From assembly GCA_030280995.1 (NCBI GenBank), contig JASXTE010000002.1, forward strand, positions 35,049,183 to 35,113,182: a stretch of DNA of 64,000 nt, given 5' to 3'. Positions 32,988 through 45,200 of the stretch are shown here, in pieces (positions within the stretch are counted from its first letter, which is position 1; each line of letters begins with the position of its first letter). The position numbers and the translations under genes are program-made. Source of the DNA: Hemileia vastatrix (taxonomy: Eukaryota > Basidiomycota > Pucciniomycetes > Pucciniales > Zaghouaniaceae). Below the pieces are notes generated by a model that saw nothing but the letters and a program-made list of their open reading frames with translations, had not been told where the DNA came from and did no database searches.

Positions 32988-35900
32988 TATTAACTAGATG
33001 TTATTATACAATTTTAACAATTTTTTTATCTGAACATAGTTGAAAGTATGTATAAATTAAAGTGTTTCCACATAGTCTTACTATTATCCCACCATTATTT
33101 TCACATTTAGATTTCATTATAACTGTAAAATAAGTTTCTCAATAATTTTAATAATACCTTAATATTTAATAATTTAGTTACATAGTAGATTTTTTATCCT
33201 TTTTTTTATATGAGGCTTATTATATAAACACCACTTTTAGATTTTATCCATTTTGAAGTCTGATAATTTAAATTTCCATTTAACTACCCAAATTATATCA
33301 AAAAAAATTCAAAAGTATATTTATTTAATGTACTCTTTTTGAAAAACTTATCATTTCTTATAGGTTATTCTTTAACTATTTATTATAATTAATTACCCAC
33401 TAATTTATGGTCTGTTATTGTTGTAAATTACATACAGACAAAATAAGGATACTCTCATATTATATTGGAGTTTTAAATTAAAAAGTAAATACTAGTGGCT
33501 GGTATTAAATATGAAGTTGTTATAACTAAGTTGAACAATAATTAATGATTAAATGGCATTATATATTACAAATTTTATTGAATGTATATAAAAATAACAC
33601 TCAAGAAATATATATAAGATATACATATAACCATTGTATATCAAAAATGAAGTACTTATCATCATGGTCTTTTTTAATGATTTTCAAATTTACTTAAAGA
33701 GACATTAATATTACCAATTCAAATTTTATATCAAATATATCAATATTATTATTTCAATTTTAATTATTTTACAAAAAACTTGAGTTACAAAGTAAATAAA
33801 TTCAGTATTTAATGAATGTTTTTGAAAAATATTTACAAAAATAGAAATAACCCCTCACAAAAAAAATATAATTTTTTTTACTTACAATTTGCACCATATT
33901 TCTACCCTTAAAATATTGGTATTCTTCTAACAAAAACATTTTTTAAATAAATTTAAAATTTTTTTCATTATTCAATTACAAAATGTCAAATTTATAATTA
34001 TTTTTACCTTACTAAAAAATTTAGTTGAAAATTTAATTTTGTATTTTCAAAAAATCAACTTAAAAGTCAAAAATTAAAAAAACAAAATTATAAATATAAT
34101 TATGAGAAAGAGGTAAATTAAATTTATAATATTCATATAAAAAATTTCATATATTTCATGGTGTTTGAATTTTAAATTTAATGTATTAAACAATAATTAT
34201 TAAATAACCAAGACAAATGAAATTGGCTTGGGTTTTTGGTATCACTAGCACTTATTTTTTTTCCTACTCACATTTAATTTTAATTTTAATTTTTTTTCTA
34301 TCTTTCTCATTTTTTTTTATGATTTTTAATGTTTTTAAGACTGAAGTTGCTTTCAAACAACTTCAGGCTAACTTGTCTCTCACTTTCCCACCAGTTTGCA
34401 CCTGGTAGGGAAAGTCACTTCCATTTTAGAGACCAAAGTCCCTTGCAGGGACTTTGGTTTCTCTGTGTGCATTGCACAGCCAGAAAAAAATTGGCTGTGC
34501 AATGCACTGCATGCAGCGCGCATTGCATGTGCTGCCCATATCTCATGCAGCTGACTTGATATCAGCTGCATGAGATATGGAAGCGATTGTGCAACGTGCG
34601 TTGCACACAGCTTTGGCCACCTCCCAGCCTAGTAAATTGGCTGGGAGGGTGGCAAATTTTACAGCAAGCAATCAAAGTTTCTTTTAGCGACTTTAATTGC
34701 ATGAAAGAGACACTTCCAGCCAGGGGAAACCTGGCTGGAAGTACTTAATTGCAATGTAAGGGACCCAAGCCAATTTCAAAGGCTTGGGTCATAAATTAAG
34801 CTTTCCAAAAATCAGCCAGTATAAATCTGGCTGCATTAAGAAGTAAATTATCTAATTAAAATACATAAATAAATAAAAAAATTTTCAAAAAGATATACAA
34901 CGCTCTGCAGCCAGTTAAAAACGGCCTTCCATTGATACACATAGAAACAAAATCAAATGTTGCTTTCAGGAACATTGGTCATGTTTTGATATTTTGAGCC
35001 AAGTAAGATCAGGAAAAAGGCCAAGGCATAAAAATTGCACAATTAAAAATTTACCAATTTAATATGGTGGGGAGGTTCATATTTTAGAAATAGATGGTGC
35101 ACATTATAGTTCCCTTTAAAAAAATTCGAAAATGAATTAATTTTGATACAATGTAAATTTAAATGTAATTAGTGTATGTTTTTTAGATACGTGAAACATG
35201 GTAGCTAGAATTATGTGGCGTCAATTTTTTTTAGATGTGAAATTCAGCGTTCCACAAACGTTCATCTGTACAACATGCAGCCAAGTAAATTCTTGCTGGA
35301 ATTAGTATATGCATAGGAAAGAATGATCATGCTGTGTACAGTGCCTTGACAACATTATTCTGGAATTTAGATAAAGTTTATCATATGATTTGAAGAGCTG
35401 CATTTTTTTGAAAATGAGATCAGTGAAAATTCATGATATCTACATCTGTTTGCCACCCAATTTATTCTTCCTTTCTATTTCTCACTTACCTTTTTCAAAA
35501 ATTTTCAATCATATATTTGCTTTATCATTTTGAATTATTGGTACTATTTTCTTGACCTTATCTGATTACCGGTAAGCAAATTTTTCTCTCTATTGCATTT
35601 CATATCATTTTGGTTTGTTACTCTTTTTTACACTTTTGACAAGTTAATCTAATGATTCTAATTCTGAATTTATTTTTATGTTATCTTTTACTGTACTCTT
35701 TTGATTCATTATAAAAAAATTCTTTTTCAGTTAACTTAAAGTTTTTTTATTTGTTTGTCAATTTACTTTTCTTTATTCCTTATCAAAAATGTTAAATTTA
35801 TTTATCTAACCATTTATTTTTTAAAACATTAATTATAAAATAAACTTTTTAATTAATTTTGATCAATCAGCTACAAATGGAAGAAGATTTTATAGACATG

Positions 35901-36343
35901 TAAGTTCATGTTTTGCTTATCATTTTTCTATATTTTTTAAATACTTTCTCAACCATTACATTATTAATATGAAAAGTAAAAAATCATCTCCTACTTGCTG
36001 AAAGCATACAGGATAATGTTTTGCTTTTCATAATAATAATTAGATTGTTTTTACTTTAACTTTAATTTATTGATTTTTAAGTTTTTTCAAAGTCTCGTAC
36101 TTGCTGAAAGCATACAGGACAATGCTACAATTTAAAAATTAATAATTTATTGAAGTATAACTTTCTAAGTCAATATATTGGTCAGAGCAAGATTTTTCAT
36201 TTTATATGTGTAGATATGATAATTCTATAAATTTTTTAATATTACTAGTGTATTGAGTTATACTTTCATTATATTATTAATATTAAGTGTAGAGCCAAAT
36301 CTAGTACTTGCTGAATGCATACAGGATAAAGCTATACTCTTTA
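32988..36343. other. Copy A of S, second segment
   Basis: This continues position 4302 directly, with the TAT duplication at 32988-32990, and matches 9804-13391 of copy B. It lacks about 231 bp of GC-rich repeats. It contains exon 1 of the copy A dioxygenase (35877-35899) and part of its first intron, and it ends where Gypsy1 is inserted. Confidence 0.85.
34208..34834. repeat. String of short hairpins (copy A)
   Basis: This is the counterpart of 11024-11880, with about eleven hairpins. Several are unchanged, for example the ACCAAAGTCCCT and CTTCCAGCCAGG stems. Some have decayed (CAAGACAA arm, weak AAGCAATC stem). One, at 34339-34368, has changed a C-G pair to T-A while keeping the stem. Confidence 0.8.
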
Positions 36344-37157
36344 TGTCAGACAGGCTACTAGACTTACCCAGTGAAATAATTAATTATTTACTGGATGAAG
36401 CCGCACCTTATCATTTTAATTATTATTTAATTATAATTTAGTTACATTAAAATTAGTTATAATAAATTAACTAATTACAGAATGTTAAAATTAAAAAATT
36501 AAAAAAATAATTAAAATTAAAAATATAATTTTGTCCCTTATATTTTTCTCTAACACCGTGCTCATTTGACAGGTTGGGAAAAAATAAAATTTTATATTAA
36601 AAAATAGATATTAAGATAAAATAAGATTTAAATATTCAAATAATATTAAATATATACAAAAAATTCAAATTTTTTATTTAGGATTGACTTTTACAGTAAA
36701 TATTAAATATATTGATGTATTTCTGACATACTCTGTAAATACATCTTTTGAGGCCTTCTTTTTAGAATAACTTTATTATTTGAAATACTCTTTCTGGAAT
36801 GTTCTTTTCTCTCTCTCTTCCTACTTTTTTTAGAATTTGATTGCCGTGCTTTGTCTCTCCTTTGCCTATAAAAGGCCTCTCTTTTTGTTGTCTTTTAATC
36901 ATTCTTTTTACCAACTCACTTATTACTACAACTACAAAAGTTAAACACTTATTTCTTATATTTTATATCTTTAGTATTTACAAAGACGTAATTCTAATCT
37001 ATAACTTATATAAATATTTTAATCTACCTCTTATTATTGAGTAAAAGAATCATCTTTGATTGAGAAATACGTACCTAATTATTGAGAGTCCAATATATCC
37101 TTAAAATCTTCATATAACACCATACCAAAGCTTCTAGACCAAAAGTGAACCTTGACA
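36344..37157 (+). repeat. 5' LTR of Gypsy1
   Basis: It starts TGTCAGACAGG and ends CCTTGACA, 814 bp. A likely promoter with TATAAAAGG lies near 36868. It is followed by ATTGGGATCC; a primer-binding site starting with TGGGATCC at 37160 is possible but was not matched to a tRNA. Confidence 0.93.
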
Positions 37158-37704
37158 ATTGGGATCCTTTCCAAAATATCGACGGCGCAAAGTTACTTGA
37201 GGCATAATCGAGGGGACCATCGGCATACAAGTACCTGTAAAGGACGAGTGGAGGCGATGTGGTAGCCTAAAGTTTAGTACGGCACCTAAATATGTAAATG
37301 GAGTTATTACGGCGTGCAAGATTGGCGTTATTATTTTTTATAAAAGGGTTTTATTTAATTTATTGGAGTTTAAAATATGAAGAAATTGGTCACTATCAAA
37401 TGCCTACACAAAAACAATTTATTTTACGGAGAAAACTTATTTTTACGGTCTGAAAAATTTATAAGTATCAAGTCAAGTCACTCAAGAACCTTGGGAAATT
37501 TTCCCAGAATTTTTAATATTTTTCTTATATTTTTAAATGAATTTTAAAGTTTTATAGAAATATTTACGTTTTCAGAAATTACTTAACTTCTATGAATTTT
37601 CACGGGGTACTAAGAGCTGCGCAGACTACGAAAATTAGTTTGGTATGTAAAGGGGAAGTAGCTCTATTATGTGTAATTTTTCTAGATTTTTTATTATAGT
37701 TTTA

Positions 37705-37790
37705 AGGTTCTAATTGAGTCCGGAAGTCCGGACGGACTCCGTTTCGACTCCGTACGGACTCCGTACGGGCTCCGGATTGACTCTGGAAGA
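37705..37790. repeat. GC-rich ACTCCGTACGG-type repeats in the Gypsy1 leader
   Basis: Several overlapping copies of GGACTCCGTACGGACTCC-like sequence and GTCCGGA form a small self-complementary GC island in otherwise AT-rich DNA. Confidence 0.75.
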
Positions 37791-38733
37791 GCTCTGGAGG
37801 GGAAAACTTAGGCACGTGACTAGGAATACTTAAGCGCTTCTCAAACTCGAAATTGAGAGGGGGGGGACACATCATACAGCTTAATCTTTAACCACCACAG
37901 TCTCATTTTTTATTACTCAACAAATTAAATAAATTGTAATACCCTTATAACTTTATATTTTATATATAACATTTTAGAAATACTACTCAACAATTTAAAT
38001 AACACTTCATATAGGGTATCTTTAGAAAGGTCTTCATTGCTGGGACTTGATTATTGCTGTCTCATATAAATTTAAATTATTATAAAAACATAAAAGTCAA
38101 TCTTTTCAGATCTTTCACTGGTACACCTTAATTGTTGTTATCAGTATTTCTTTCTCAACAGCCACTTTCTTTAAATCTCAAAAAGCGTTAAATATTTTAG
38201 AGTTTCATTATTTTTATCAATCAGATCTAAGTAGATTGGTTAGCTTAGTGATTTAGAATTCCCATTTTGTTATTTTTATTGGAAGGACGGGGTTTTCAGC
38301 TAAATCCACATATCTCCTCCGGATTCTGCTTACAGCAAGGCGACTGTAAGAGTTTACCTTACCATAGCGAGAAAACAATGAACATCATACGTCACGTGAT
38401 AAAAGTTTATTGCTGCAAACGGGAATCGAACCGCGCTCAAAAACTTAAGTTCATATACTGACTAAAGATCGTATATATCATGGTAATTATTGTTATTACT
38501 ATTTGTGGGTTACTCTTCACTCTTCATTTACTATTTATTTCCTTTTACTCAGCACTCTGTAAGTGGCATTAATTTGCTCATTTTGCAGGGGGAGGTGTCT
38601 GGTAATTTGAAATTTAATTTTATTATTATATTTTTTTTTTACTTTTCCTGGTTGACCATAATAGAGCAATAACTGTTCTTAGTCCCAGAAGTAATAAAAT
38701 AATTATATTTTAATATTAATTATTATCATTTTT

Positions 38734-39305
38734 CAGTTGACAATTGTCCTGATTAATTTGAATTTTAATTGTTCCAGTTGACAAATTGTCCTGACAATAA
38801 TATCTTTTATTAATTATTATAATTTTTCAGTTGACATTTGTCCTGATTAATTTAAAATTTAATTGTTCCAGTTGACAAATTGTCCTGACAATAATATTTT
38901 TTATTAATAAATAACTCACATTTAATTACTTCAGTTGACTTTGAGTCCTGGTAATCCAATAAATCTTTTTAATTAATAAGACTCATATTTAATTACTTCA
39001 GTTGACATTAAGTCCTGGTAGTTAGGTGATCAGTAATAAAATTCTAAAATAAAACTTCATATTTAATTACTTCAGTTGACATTAAGTCCTGGTAGTTAAG
39101 TGACCAGTTAAAATAATTTTTTTTTAAAAAAATTAATAAAGATTCTTATTTGATTATTTCAGTTGACAATAAATCCTGGTAATAAATTAGTTGATTTAAA
39201 TCCTGAAAATAAAAAATTAATAGAAATTCTAATTTATTTCTACAGTTGATTGTATTATCCTGGTTTTAAATTTTTTTTATTAATTTTATTTAAGTTGATT
39301 TTTAT
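38734..39305 (+). repeat. Array of ~11 CAGTTGAC(A)nnnnTCCTGG units in the Gypsy1 leader
   Basis: Units at about 38734, 38775, 38828, 38870, 38933, 38999, 39073, 39161, 39197, 39244 and 39292 share CAGTTGAC, four to six variable bases and TCCTG, mostly followed by GTA. Spacing is about 40-90 bp. Each is preceded by a T-rich tract, so every unit looks like an acceptor, 15-17 nt, then a donor site. Confidence 0.8.
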
Positions 39306-39413
39306 CCTAAAAAGATTTTTTTTATTATTTTTATTTTATTTCTGTTAAATAAAAATTAAAAATAAAGACTAATTAATTTTTGTCTCTTTCCTTCATTTCA
39401 GTAGAATCTTAAA

Positions 39414-42278
39414 ATGACTGATCAAAGTGGTTTTGCTGCACGTGAAGAAGAACTAGACTTAATTGATTATGATGAGCCTACTTCTGTAAGTTCTCCTTTA
39501 ACAAGAAGAATTTCTCAAACTAATAAATCCTTGCCCCAAACAGGATGTAGAGATGGAAGAAGTAGGAATCCTAGTGGACAATACTCAGGATCAGAAGCCC
39601 ATGACAAACCCACCAGAAGAGCTTCCAAAAGGCTTCAGGATAAAAAAGATGCCGTTGTCTCAGCAGGTAAAGAATCCGTCTACCCACATAAAGGAGTTAA
39701 GGACAGACAGCTTGAGACTAAAGGTAAGGGTAGATGCCTTGGAAAAAAAGGTGAAAAGAACAGATACTTTTCTCCAAGAGAAGAAGAAACCTCTTCCTCC
39801 CAGGGATCAACAACAATTGGCTCCCCAATACCAAGAGATGGTGGAAGTGTCCAAGTGGCAGTGGGACTGGCTCAACACTCAGTGGGACTACTTGGCTCAA
39901 AACCAGCATCAGTTACCTCAGGTAGGTCCATCAAGGCCCACCCAGGCCAACCCCACTCCTCCCCACCCTTATCAAGGAGGCAAAAGAAGAAGGAAGCCCA
40001 ATATGGTGATACCAAGCAAACCCTGGTACGTCCTTCTATTGATTCTCAAGTGCCTTTTCTTGTGGCAGACTCTGTTCCTTCAGGTAAATCTGGAAGGCAG
40101 GATGAAACCTTGAGACCTATAGAGGCTGGGAATAGTAGACAGATATCTCATGTATCTAATCCATTACTTTTAATTGCTACCTCAATGATTAATCCTGATA
40201 TGGCTGTGATTGATGAAACTCTTGACCCTGAGTTCTATGAGAGTCTGGAAAGTTACTCAGTTTCCTTATTGAGAAACACTCCAGATGTAGCAAGAATTAA
40301 TGATGAGCACTTGAGAGATATTATTGCCAAACAAAATCATATAATGAACAATATGCAATTTACTCAGAGATATAATAGTTTGTTAACTGATCAAGGATAT
40401 CAAGCATTAAAAAGTGAAGCTCAGAGAGTCTCTGATGAATTGTCTCATTACAAAGCAACCCATGAAAAGAAAATTGCTTTATGGCAAAATATAAAAAATA
40501 TTTTGTCTAAACTAAAAGATACTGTATCTGCCTGTTGCCAGGAGGTAGAGATAGATAAGATAAATCTGAAAAGATTGAGTGACCATTTGTCATCTTTTCA
40601 ACATAAAAATCAATTATCTTTTGCAACTATCAATGAGAGTTTATCTAGTCTTCCAAGAATGAAAACAAGACTAACAACCATTAAAGAAAAATTGAACTCA
40701 TTGTTAAATGACCAAAAATATTCTGACATTTCTGTGAAGGAACATATAGTGCAGGATGCTCAACCAGTACCCGTGGCTAGTTCATCTAAAATAAAAATAG
40801 ATCCAGAAATACCTGTTGACAACACTGAGTTTCCATCAAAAACTGATGATGCACCAGGATCGGCAACAGAAGGATTAAACAATGAGATTTCAGCACAATT
40901 AGATAAATTACAGCTTCTTCTTACTCAGAAACAAGCTAGTACTAAGGAGACTACTTCAAATCAAAAGAATTGGCCAAAACTTGACCAGTACCCAACATTT
41001 GATGGTGATTCTTCTTCTTATTGGCAACAATTTATTTTCAGAATTGATAATTTAAAAAATTCTTACAAACTCCCAGATGAGGAAATTGTGTCCAAATTAA
41101 TTTCTTTATTTACTAATGTTGCCCTGATGTGGTATGAATCTGTTCTCCTGGATGGGAATGACTACTCATGGGAGGATTGGAAGAAATTAATTAGAGCACA
41201 ACTTGGTGGCTCCAAGTTCAGAATGGCTCAACAAAGGCAGTATGAGGAAACTAGATATAGCTCTTCTACTGATAAACCTATTGAGTTTTTAATGAAACTT
41301 GTAAAAATCTTAAGGGCAATGGACCCAAATATGGAGTTTTATTTATGGAAAGACAGGATCCTCTATAAATTACCAATGTCTCTGAGAGACTTGATAGTGG
41401 CTAGGACTGAGTTCTCCAAAGAACCCTCTTCTTTCATTAATACTTGCAATGAGATACTTCTAAACAATAAGTATTATGCAAGAAGATTCATTCCTAGGAC
41501 CCCTTTGGAGAAACCCTCCACTTACCAACAAAAACCTCTGGAAAAGGTTGGTAAACCTTCTGCCCCTGTTGCACCAAAGAAGTATGCAACAAACACTTGC
41601 TTCAAGTGCAACAAGCCTTGGAAGAAAGGCCATGTTTGTGACAGGAAGATAAATCTTGTAGAACAAACAGAGGAGCATGCTGATGACACAGTGGCACTGG
41701 ATGATACATCAAGTGATTGTGCCAGCAATATTTCATATGAATCTCAACAAGAAATCTTGATGCTGGAAGAAGATATTCATTATTTAAATACTATTGACAT
41801 TGATAATAATGATTTATCTACAGTTGAGGATGCTGAGAGCATAAAGAACATTGAGGATAACTCAATTGTTATCGCCCCTCTTAAGGCACCAGTCTTGATC
41901 AATGGAACCAGCATTGAAGTTGTTCTGGATTCTGGAGCTGGAGGAAGTGTAGTATCTGAAAGAGCACTTGCTTCAGTAGATCAGGACAATAAATTTAAAC
42001 TGTTGCCTATCATTTCTGAAAATTGGAGAGGGTATGGCTCTTTTTTGTCCCCCATTGGTAAATACAAAGCCACAGTGTTTTTTAAATATAACCATGGTTT
42101 TGTAAGAGCTATTTTTGATTTTTTTGTCATTAAAAATGATAACTTGAGCAATTGGTTTATTGTAGGGAATGATATTTTAACCAAGTATGGCATAAAATTG
42201 GATCCTTCAAACCAATGTTTCACAATGGGGATGAATGGAAGAGAAAATTTAAGATTTCCTCCCCTAAAAAATTATTAA
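39414..42278 (+). CDS. gag: Gag-protease of Gypsy1 (954 aa)
   Basis: Gag forms the virus-like particle and binds element RNA; the aspartic protease cuts the polyprotein. The N-terminal about 250 residues are basic and low in complexity, and about 330-430 looks coiled-coil. The retrotransposon gag core (WQQFIFRIDNL, ALMWYESVL, WEDWKKLIRAQL) is at about 535-680. A zinc knuckle CFKCNKPWKKGHVC lies at about 729-742. The protease motif VVLDSGAGGSVVS has its Asp at about 839. The frame is fully open. It ends 64 nt inside the pol frame, which is read at -1. The ATG at 39414 is preceded by the leader repeats and a TTTCAG that could be a splice acceptor. Confidence 0.92.
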   Translation: MTDQSGFAAREEELDLIDYDEPTSVSSPLTRRISQTNKSLPQTGCRDGRSRNPSGQYSGSEAHDKPTRRASKRLQDKKDAVVSAGKESVYPHKGVKDRQLETKGKGRCLGKKGEKNRYFSPREEETSSSQGSTTIGSPIPRDGGSVQVAVGLAQHSVGLLGSKPASVTSGRSIKAHPGQPHSSPPLSRRQKKKEAQYGDTKQTLVRPSIDSQVPFLVADSVPSGKSGRQDETLRPIEAGNSRQISHVSNPLLLIATSMINPDMAVIDETLDPEFYESLESYSVSLLRNTPDVARINDEHLRDIIAKQNHIMNNMQFTQRYNSLLTDQGYQALKSEAQRVSDELSHYKATHEKKIALWQNIKNILSKLKDTVSACCQEVEIDKINLKRLSDHLSSFQHKNQLSFATINESLSSLPRMKTRLTTIKEKLNSLLNDQKYSDISVKEHIVQDAQPVPVASSSKIKIDPEIPVDNTEFPSKTDDAPGSATEGLNNEISAQLDKLQLLLTQKQASTKETTSNQKNWPKLDQYPTFDGDSSSYWQQFIFRIDNLKNSYKLPDEEIVSKLISLFTNVALMWYESVLLDGNDYSWEDWKKLIRAQLGGSKFRMAQQRQYEETRYSSSTDKPIEFLMKLVKILRAMDPNMEFYLWKDRILYKLPMSLRDLIVARTEFSKEPSSFINTCNEILLNNKYYARRFIPRTPLEKPSTYQQKPLEKVGKPSAPVAPKKYATNTCFKCNKPWKKGHVCDRKINLVEQTEEHADDTVALDDTSSDCASNISYESQQEILMLEEDIHYLNTIDIDNNDLSTVEDAESIKNIEDNSIVIAPLKAPVLINGTSIEVVLDSGAGGSVVSERALASVDQDNKFKLLPIISENWRGYGSFLSPIGKYKATVFFKYNHGFVRAIFDFFVIKNDNLSNWFIVGNDILTKYGIKLDPSNQCFTMGMNGRENLRFPPLKNY

Positions 42279-45200
42279 AACCAGAATTGAACACATTTAA
42301 TTCTGTGGTTCAATATAAAGGAAGATCTACAAAGGAAATGCATGTCCTTATGTCTGAAATTGACAATGCTTCTTTTGGAGAACAACTTTCTGTTGAGGAT
42401 AAAGATTCCATCATTAACTTGATAAAATCTTTTCCTATGGCCTTTGCTCATGGGTCACATGAACTAGGATTAGTTAAAGGGGAAATGAAACTTTCATTGT
42501 CTTGCCCATTAACTGATATACCACCTAGTTTAAAGAAGAAGCCTTATCCTGCTTCTCCCACAAAGAGAAAAGATATTGAAGATAATATCTCTACCCTTTT
42601 AAAAATGAATATTATTGAAAAGGTAGTTGAAACACCTAAATATTGTGTTGTCTCACCTGTCCTAATTTCTTATGAGAAAGATAAAGCCAGGTTATGTGGT
42701 GATTATAGAGCACTAAACACTTATACTGTTGATGATATCTATCCTTTACCTAGAATCAGCTCTATACATGCTACTTTACAGGGTGCTAAATATATCAGCT
42801 GTTTGGATGGTAATAAGGGATATCACCAGGTACCTGTTGAGAAACATTCTCAGAACTTTCTGATGATTGCCACTCATATGGGTATTTATAAGTATATTAG
42901 GATTCCATTTGGCCCTAAAAATGCCCCTTCAGTTTTCCAAAAAGTAATGGATAACACATTCCATCAAGAGATAATTGAAGGATGGCTGATGGTTTATATT
43001 GATGATATCATTATATTCACAAAAACATTTGAGGACCATCTTAAACACCTGTGTAAAGTATTCCAGAAAATGGATGAAATAAATATGACACTTGCTTTGA
43101 AGAAATGTAAATTTGGTTTCCATTCTTTAAAAGTTCTTGGTCATGTTGTTTCAGGCTTACAGATATGTGTTGACCAGAACAAAGTGGCAGCCATACAACA
43201 GGTGAAAGCTCCTACAACAGTGAGAGAGCTCCAAAGTTTTTTGGGAATGTGTGGATACTATAGACAGTATATTAAAAATTACCAAGTCATAGCTTTACCC
43301 CTTACCCAATCAGCTAGAAAGGATGTTGCTTTTGTCTGGAATAGTGAAAGACAAAGAGCCTTTGACACTATGAAACACTGTTTGATGTCAGCACCAATTC
43401 TCGCATTACCTGACTTTGATCAACCATTTGTTTTGTACACTGATGCCAGTTTCATTGGTCTTGGTGCTGCCCTCCATCAAAAACAAGTGATAAATGATAA
43501 AGTTTCAGAAGTAGTAATTTGTTATATTTCAAGAACCTTGAGAAATAGTGAATTGAAATATGGTGCTACTCAATTAGAGTGTTTAGCTGTAGTATGGGCT
43601 CTAGAAAAGCTTCATTATTAACTAGATGACCAGAAATTTGAACTTGTCACTGACTGCAGTGCAGTTAAATCCCTTTTAAACTTGAAAACACCTAATAGAC
43701 ATATGTTTAGATGGCAGCTGACTGTTCAAGAGTACAGAGGGAGAATGACAATTATTCACAGAGCTGGTATTGGTCACTCAAATGTGGATATGTTATCAAG
43801 GTTAACTTTACCAAATGATGACTCTAATCCTGCTTATGATCCTGAGTATTAATTATCCATATCCATGGGATATATGTGGTTGATATGGAGGAAGAGCTAT
43901 TACAGCTTATTCTGGAATAATATGATAAGGAAACTGACTTGAAAAAGTTATGCACCATATTAAATGATCAAAAGAATGCTTCAATACAAGCATTAATTAA
44001 AACCCTTCCAGCAAAGTACCAAAAAGCTTTGGAAATAGGTAAATTTTCAATTGATGAAGGATATCTATATTATAGAAGAAAGTTGAGTAATGTTATAGTT
44101 ATTCCTCCTTCTATGAAAGAAATCATCTTGAAAATTTGTCATGATGACATATTAGCTGGACATTTTGATCTTGACAAAACAATGACCACAATTAAGAACA
44201 CTGCTTGGTGGGCTAATATGTCTGAGGACACAAAATTATATGTTGAATCTTGTGATTCTTGCCAAAAATCAAAAAGATCAACTGGTAAAAGAGCAGGACT
44301 AATGCAACATATTGAACCTCCTGATGCTCCATGGAAAATAATAAACATGGATTTTGTAACAGGATTACCTATTTCTGGTAAAGACAGTTATAACTCTTGT
44401 TGGGTTATTGTGGACAGATTCACAAAAATGTGTAAATTTTATCCTACCCACAAGGATGTTTCCACTAAAGAATTAGCTTTCTTATGGTGGTCTCATATGT
44501 TTAATACTGCTGGTTTTCCTAAATCCATAATCTCTGACAGAGACCCTAAATTTACTTCTGAATTTTGGATGTCTCTGATGGATGTTTGTGGCTGTGATCT
44601 GAAACTTTCTACTGCCCATCACCCTCAGACTGATGGTTTAGCTGAAAGAATGATTCAGACTTTAGAGGACATGATAAGAAGATATTGTGCCTTTAACCTT
44701 GAGTATAAAGATAATGACAGATTCACTCATGATTGGGTTAACTTACTTCCTGGGTTAGAATTTGCTTATAATAGCACTGTTCATTCTGTTACTCAAAGAA
44801 AGCCTTTTGAGCTCTGGCTTGGATATGTTCCTAATACTCCTGCCCAAATTCTCAATAACAAAATACCTAAATTGGATATACATCCTGGTGTAAAATCTTT
44901 ACTTCAAATGAAACGACTATGTAGAAATCATGCTCAAAAATGTATTGAAAAATCATTTGAATATGAGAAGAAAAGATGGGACAAATCCCATAAAGAATAC
45001 ACTTTTAAAAAGGGTGATGAAGTGTTGATTTCTACAGTCCACTTCAACTTACAAGGTAATAACAAATTAAAAGATCCATTTGTTGGTCCATTTGTTGTCA
45101 GAAGAATTATTGGAGATAATGCAGTTGAAGTTATTCTGTATTCCCCATATGACAGAAAACATCCTGTTTTTCCAATATCTCTTTTGAAACCTTACACATC

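Larger units (their letters stand above)
37158..39413 (+). other. Long 5' leader of Gypsy1
   Basis: There are 2.26 kb between the LTR and the gag start, unusually long for this type. It contains a GC-rich stretch of GGACTCCG-type repeats (about 37705-37790), a tRNA-like fragment (38421-38432) and a repeat array (38734-39305). I see no protein gene. The leader likely holds primer-binding, packaging and translation-control sequences. Confidence 0.7.

Noticed and set aside
1..36343. That the A/B duplication of S is an assembly artefact joining the two nuclear genomes of a dikaryon
   Set aside because: Junctions at 4302/4303 and 32987/32988 are exact transposon ends with a target duplication and an empty site in the other copy, which misassembly would not produce. 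Long reads spanning 3-6 kb and 32-34 kb would confirm.
36841..37044. 67-codon open frame in the Gypsy1 5' LTR (same at 45967-46170 in the 3' LTR)
   Set aside because: It lies around the LTR promoter region, is hydrophobic and AT-driven, and its presence in both LTRs only reflects LTR identity.
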